Source of the DNA: Zygnema circumcarinatum
Lineage: Eukaryota > Streptophyta > Zygnematophyceae > Zygnematales > Zygnemataceae
Direction: 5' to 3'
Length of the DNA stretch: 43,807 nucleotides
Assembly: GCA_037447605.1 (NCBI GenBank)
Contig: CM074811.1
Location: 3,559,868-3,603,674, forward strand
Shown: positions 32,827-43,807 of the stretch, piece after piece
Numbering within the stretch: position 1 is the first letter of the stretch
Layout of the letters: every line of letters starts with the position of its first letter
Notes under the pieces: generated by a model
What the model was told of the DNA's origin: nothing
The model's input: the letters and a program-made list of their open reading frames with translations, nothing else
The model's database searches: none
Program-made: the position numbers and the translations under genes

Positions 32827-34054
32827 ACGGGCCAATGAGCCACGGACTTGTAATGCGATACGATGCGATAGGATACAGTACGATATGTACGATACACGAT
32901 AAGTGCGATACACACTCGATATATTGCAATGCGATGCGAAACGATACGATACGGTATGCAGTGCAGGAGGCGCAGGGCATGGTTGAGCGGCCTCTCGCTG
33001 GCAGAGCATGCCATGGCCCCACGAGCGAACAGATGCTGCTGCTGCTTGCTGCCTTCCTGCAATGCGGCCTGGAACAATCCGATGCTCAAAACAAGCGCAG
33101 CATCAGCATCAGCATCGCAAAAAGAGCCTGCAAACCAAAAGGTAAGGTTTCGCTCGTCTTTTCGATTGTTGCACTGGTTCTGGGGAGTCGTGGGGGTGGT
33201 CAGTCTTGGTTGAGGATGTAAAGCAGCAAAACACCATTATGCCAAACGTCTGCGGGTGCTGACTCTAGGGACAAAGCGGGCAATCTCCAAACCAGGACGG
33301 ATACTTCCCTGAGGTTGTCCCGCCACATTCCATTATTAGGCAGCGTGTCCCGGGAAGTCCGTCAGCAACTAGTGCTACAGAATTGCAGTACGAGTATTGC
33401 ATTTGCAGTACGACCAAAAAGTCGGCAATGGAGGAAGGCCCTCAATGGAAAGTGAGCCTCTAAGATGTAGCTGCTTGCTATGTGGCAGCAGCTCGTCGGA
33501 GATCGTTTGCATACATAATCCCTTTGTGTACAGGTACAATCGCGTGATACGTAAAACTGTTTCAATTTTGACCATTGTTCGTTTGTGACATGATCGCAAC
33601 GTTAAAAAAATCAACAAGAAAAAACCATCACTGATAGTTAGAATAAGTTGAGGTCGAATCATTCATCCACTGTCCCAGAAACGGTTCATTCTTTACTGTC
33701 AAAGTGCCAAAGTTGCAACATTTGGCAGTAAGCTCCCTCAACCAGACTCCCCTTACAACTTAAATCTTCGTCAAAACGAGGAATTGAGCGGAGTTTTAAT
33801 TAGGACAAATCGACGATCAACACCAAACTGCTGCAGTTTTACTACGCTTCTAAATCTGCACGGGAAAGGAGATTATTCGATGAACAACACTCAGACAAGC
33901 CATTTTGGAGTAAATAGGCGAGTTCCATATTTGTCTAACAACGTGAAAGAAATTGTTGAGCCTAAGGGCCCAAGGTCTACGCTAACAATAAAAAAGTGAC
34001 ATCATGTTTTAATACGAATAGAAAAGACCTGCATCTAGAGGGGTGTAAGGTAAG
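32827..34054. other. Intergenic region, PPR-SMR 5' and subtilase 3'
   Basis: Contains the CGATA-type repeat (32859-32958). The rest, to about 33200, is GC-rich with ATG-rich chance frames; 33200-34054 is AT-rich and includes the subtilase 3' UTR. No gene is supported. Confidence 0.45.
32859..32958. repeat. Degenerate CGATA/GCGATA tandem repeat
   Basis: A run of 5-8 bp units such as CGATACGATGCGATA and ACGATACGATACGG, lying just upstream of the PPR-SMR start. It creates an artificial in-frame extension (SYRIVSHRIA-like) on the minus strand that should not be read as protein. Confidence 0.7.
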
Positions 34055-40793
<6,739 letters not shown>

Positions 40794-41991
40794 GGCGTCC
40801 GGCCCCTCCCCTCTCCCGCTCTCTCCCCCACCCTCTCTGCCTCTCCCACCCTCTCCCTCTCCCTTTTGTCTCCTTCTCCCCCCTGCTAGCGAGCGCTATG
40901 GCCGCCGTCCCCGCCCGCCCGCCCGCCCGCCCGCGCAATCTTCCACCGACACGAGCTGTAGTACGGCCGCAGCCGCCCGGCCCTCCACCTGTCCGTACAG
41001 GCCCGGGCGGGAGCAGCGAGGTAGGGGCCACGTGGCGCACGCGGAAGGCCTGACGGGGGGTCGGGCGGATCGCGAATCGGATCCCAAGGCATCTTGGCGG
41101 CTTGCGGCCGGCCGGGCGGCAGCGGCCGGATGCGTAACGGACAATGTGAGAGTGTATCGATAGTTTGTGTGAGAATGGGAGGCGGAGATGTGGACACGCT
41201 GCGCAGTCTGCGCGGAGCAAACGCACGTGGGGCCATTGGCGGATTTGGAGTGTAGCGGGAAAATCTCTTGGATTTTCTGCCGATCGGATGCGTGGGCGGA
41301 TTGTGGCCAACGGGATGGCACCAGATCTTGATTTGACATACCGGATCATAAAAATGAGCAATCAGAAGCTGCATTTGGCGTGGAATGATGTCAGCAGAAG
41401 ACTGCCAGCCTTTCGCGCCGGGCGGGCTGACCTGTCGCGACTGGCGGCAGGCTGGCGAGGTCGTCTGAAGCCGAGCCGACCGGCGGCCGACCTACAGAAA
41501 GACCGTGCGGAGACGGGCAGGCCAACGTTGCAACACGGGCAGCGGCGGAGGAACGGAGTACAAAAGTAGTACTCATGACCTTGTTTTTCGAATGATACAG
41601 TCCTATACATACTACCGATTCTGAAATTCTGTGCTGGTTTCCGAGACTGGAAAACCGTTCTCCCGTTCTCGTCACACTACGACCGGTATGTAGCGGGGGC
41701 GGTGCCACGTCGGCCGCGGCTCATCGGGAGGCCGCCCGCCCGCCCGGCTCATTCCTGTACGGCCGGCCGACCGCCCGCCTGCCGCATCATTCCATCCGCC
41801 AGCTGGCAGACGCCAGGCGGGCGAAACGAGTCTGGCCCCCTCGCCAGCCGTTTCGCACGTGCGAACCGTCCAGTCCATAAACGACAAGCCGTACGGCCAC
41901 CGGTTTACGCCCTTAGGCCAACCGGAGAGCGCCACGTCAAGTCCACGTGGCGCCCCGCAAATTCGCCAGAAAAGTGCATAGGCGCGATGGG
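40794..41991. other. GC-rich intergenic region 5' of subtilase
   Basis: No supported gene. 40800-40880 is pyrimidine-rich and probably the subtilase leader. It also has GCCC repeats at 40908-40932 and many GGCGGGC/GCCCGCC and GGCCGGCC palindromes at 41400-41860, which give strong hairpin potential. Long open frames here reflect GC content. Confidence 0.45.
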
Positions 41992-42833
41992 CAGGGTTCG
42001 TCAAATAGGGGAGATCCCCTAAATATCGTAAATAGCTTATTTATGTAAGATTTTGAGATTAGTTTACGTGATTTCAACTTAAATACCACACAAGCCCCAA
42101 AAAAGCATTTTTTTGGTTAAAAACAAAAAGGAAATGAATTGCATTTGCAACCACGATAGCAATGATGTATATGAACTTTACTTGTTGGTATAACAGCACG
42201 GCTTTAGAAACTGGTGCAACCTCTTCGACTCTTATAGATTGGTAAATTTTACCAATCAATTAGAACAACTGTGCATTTGGCAATCACAACATATAGTTGC
42301 TTATTCAAAAACCCAATTGCTCGAAAACTTTGTAGATCCAATCCTAAGCTCTCTATTTCCTTTTCCATCCATCATTAATTACTCCAAGTGTCACTTTAGA
42401 ATCCATCATAGTCTTGAAATTTCCTCACAAAAACTCTATTCCAAATCATAACCTCTGAAATTCTAGGTGTAGTCACAAAAGAAAAACTGAAATAGGAACT
42501 AAAATTAGAAATAAAATGAAAAATGGTCCCACTCCCTTAGGAGTTTTAGGCTGAACAAGACAGCTATAGAAGTGATGCAAACTACTCAAAGAGACCCTCG
42601 AAGAGCGGTCAAACTATCAAACTGTTTGCAATGAAGAATGCCTTCCAATGAAAAGTCTGTCAACCTCTTTCGAAACTCGTCTTTCTCCCAAACAATTCCT
42701 GTCTTCCTGTATTCCTGTCTCGTCCGTACGTGTGCGGTTTCGTCCGTACAGTCCATATTTACGTGTTTTTACAAAACTAATTTAGGGGAGAGTCCCCTAT
42801 CTTGAGCCGAAATCCCCTATTTGACGAACCCTG
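41992..42833. mobile_element. Non-autonomous hAT-type element (842 bp)
   Basis: Begins CAGGGTTCGTCAAATAGGGGA and ends with its exact reverse complement, a 21-bp perfect terminal inverted repeat. An inner second inverted block (AGGGGAGATCCCCTAAAT at left, ATTTAGGGGAGAGTCCCCT at right) is shifted by about two dozen bases. The 8-bp target duplication GCGATGGG is intact at 41984-41991 and 42834-42841, the hAT length. The CAGGG start is typical for hAT. The interior is strongly AT-rich against GC-rich flanks and encodes no transposase. Confidence 0.88.
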
Positions 42834-42841
42834 GCGATGGG

Positions 42842-43212
42842 CCATCGCCGGCATTTTTTGCAGCTTCTGCTCGTCACGTTGCGTGGGCGAGTGGATCAAC
42901 AATTTCTGTACGGACCTCCGAGTCTATGCGCTAAAATCTCATTGCCGATCGGTGGACCCAAGGAAAACTCAAATTGAACACGAACGATAATTAATTGTTC
43001 AATGCTCAACTGGTTCTCCATAAAAGTTGTATTGAGAAAATAACTTAGGAATTCATATCCCATTTCTCATTTCTCAATTTGAATCGTGTTCACAAATAAA
43101 GGATTCTATTTTGAGAATCTGGTTTTGAAAGTTTTTTGCGTTGCCGTAGGCAAAAGCTTTGCGGTCGTTTTGATCCGTACGACGGGTTCAATTTATTAAA
43201 GATTAATGTAAT
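42842..43212. other. Intergenic sequence between MITE and repeat
   Basis: A mix of GC-rich and AT-rich DNA without gene support. Short TTGAGAA/TTCTCAA motifs recur at 43030-43130. Confidence 0.4.
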
Positions 43213-43379
43213 GAAAATGGGGTATAGTTGCCTCGAGTCTGACGTTGCCACGTCGCGCGTCCTGATTGGTTGCGTTTTGTTGGATCGAATGCGCAGAAAA
43301 TGGGGTATATTGCGTACTTATTGTGTCATTTCCTCGTGTCGTTTTGTACGTACCGCGGCGTTCGATTTTGATGTTTTAT
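43213..43379 (+). repeat. Dispersed repeat copy 3 (uninterrupted)
   Basis: Carries the full order seen in copy 1: GAAAATGGGGTATAGTTGCC, CGTCGCGCGTCCTGATTGG, GAATGCGCAGAAAATGGGG, GTGTCGTTTTGTACGTAC, then GCGTTCGATTTTGATGTTTT, without the MITE. It therefore shows the pre-insertion state of copy 1. Same orientation as the two left-edge copies, about 42 kb away. Confidence 0.75.
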
Positions 43380-43479
43380 TGTTAGTGTATAGTAGTTAGT
43401 CACTAGACAAGTTGTTGTTGGGACATTAGTTTTGTGTGCGTGTGTTGTGTGTGGCCCTTGGCAGCGATGTGCGCCTAGA

Positions 43480-43790
43480 CCGACGGGCGGCGGTACGGAC
43501 TTTGGTCGGTGGAGAGGCGCGGCGCGGCGGAGTCAGAAGTGACGAGGCGCGACGCGACGAATCGAAAAGTGACGTGGCGCGGACGCGGCCGCGGAGCGAA
43601 TTGAAGATGTGACGTGACGCGTGAAACTGCGCGCGAATCGAAACTGACGCGGCGCGGCGTCAGCCTTTGGATTGGCCGATTCGGACTTGACGCGATGCGG
43701 CGTCAAATTGTCGGCGCGCGATTCAGAATTGTACGGAGCTGCGTCGAATTGTCGGTGGCATGAGACAACGCGAGGATTGACGCGTCATCT
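43480..43790. repeat. Degenerate GACGCGGCG/GAATCGAA repeats
   Basis: Loose tandem units of 35-45 bp mixing GTGACGCGGCGCGG and GCGAATTGAA/GAATCGAAA. The pattern runs towards the right edge. It is CpG-rich and without a reading frame; probably a decayed minisatellite or transposon end. Confidence 0.5.
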
Positions 43791-43807
43791 ATCTTGGAGG
43801 CAAGGTC

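Noticed and set aside
32827-33009. Upstream extension of the PPR-SMR frame (SYRIVSHRIA-like)
   Set aside because: Encoded by a CGATA tandem repeat upstream of a good presequence-like start at 32826.

Overview
This window is nuclear DNA of a green-lineage (streptophyte) eukaryote. Every large gene is split by GT-AG introns. The gene set includes plant-type proteins: a cardiolipin synthase of the plant CDP-alcohol phosphotransferase type, a DM13-DOMON-cytochrome b561 protein resembling Arabidopsis At5g54830, a PPR-SMR protein, and a secreted PA-domain subtilase. Two features suggest a streptophyte alga or another early-diverging lineage rather than a flowering plant: the PPR gene has several introns, and the subtilase carries a long Ser-Pro3 tail of the kind common in green algae. 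A Klebsormidium-like alga would fit, but this is inference from gene style and not an identification.

Layout, left to right. 1-960 holds repeats: copies of a roughly 150-bp dispersed repeat, one of them split by a 381-bp hAT-type MITE. 1657-4115 (+) is cardiolipin synthase. 5723-10683 (-) is the DM13/DOMON/b561 membrane protein. 10684-12568 is a divergent intergenic region with a mirrored E2F/TGACGTCA element and a CCAAT palindrome cluster. 12569-14046 (+) is V-ATPase subunit G. 14566-19000 (-) is the SYF1/XAB2 splicing factor. 19382-21563 (+) is a probable mitochondrial uS15. 21887-24077 (-) is ribosomal protein eL24. 24407-25591 (+) is cytochrome c oxidase subunit 6a. 26721-26791 (-) is tRNA-Thr(CGU). 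26902-27688 (+) is an unrecognised 84-residue protein and 28707-28948 (-) a possible 45-residue single-span protein. 29393-32826 (-) is the PPR-SMR protein. 34055-40793 (-) is the subtilase. 41992-42833 is a second hAT-type MITE, and the right edge carries another copy of the left-edge repeat plus degenerate GACGCG repeats.

The genes are mostly housekeeping and do not form one operon-like system. There is a loose mitochondrial theme (cardiolipin synthase, COX6A, probable uS15m, a PPR protein with a presequence-like start). Two head-to-head pairs, SYF1/uS15m and eL24/COX6A, share short spacers of 381 and 329 bp. The most unusual object is the subtilase: a complete protease with signal peptide, I9 prodomain, PA domain and all four catalytic-site residues, spliced in frame to about 440 residues of Ser-Pro3-type repeats. 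One of its introns holds an uninterrupted 351-nt homopurine run. Exon borders were worked out by hand from splice-site phase and protein similarity. Every CDS model below closes in frame, but none is backed by transcript data.
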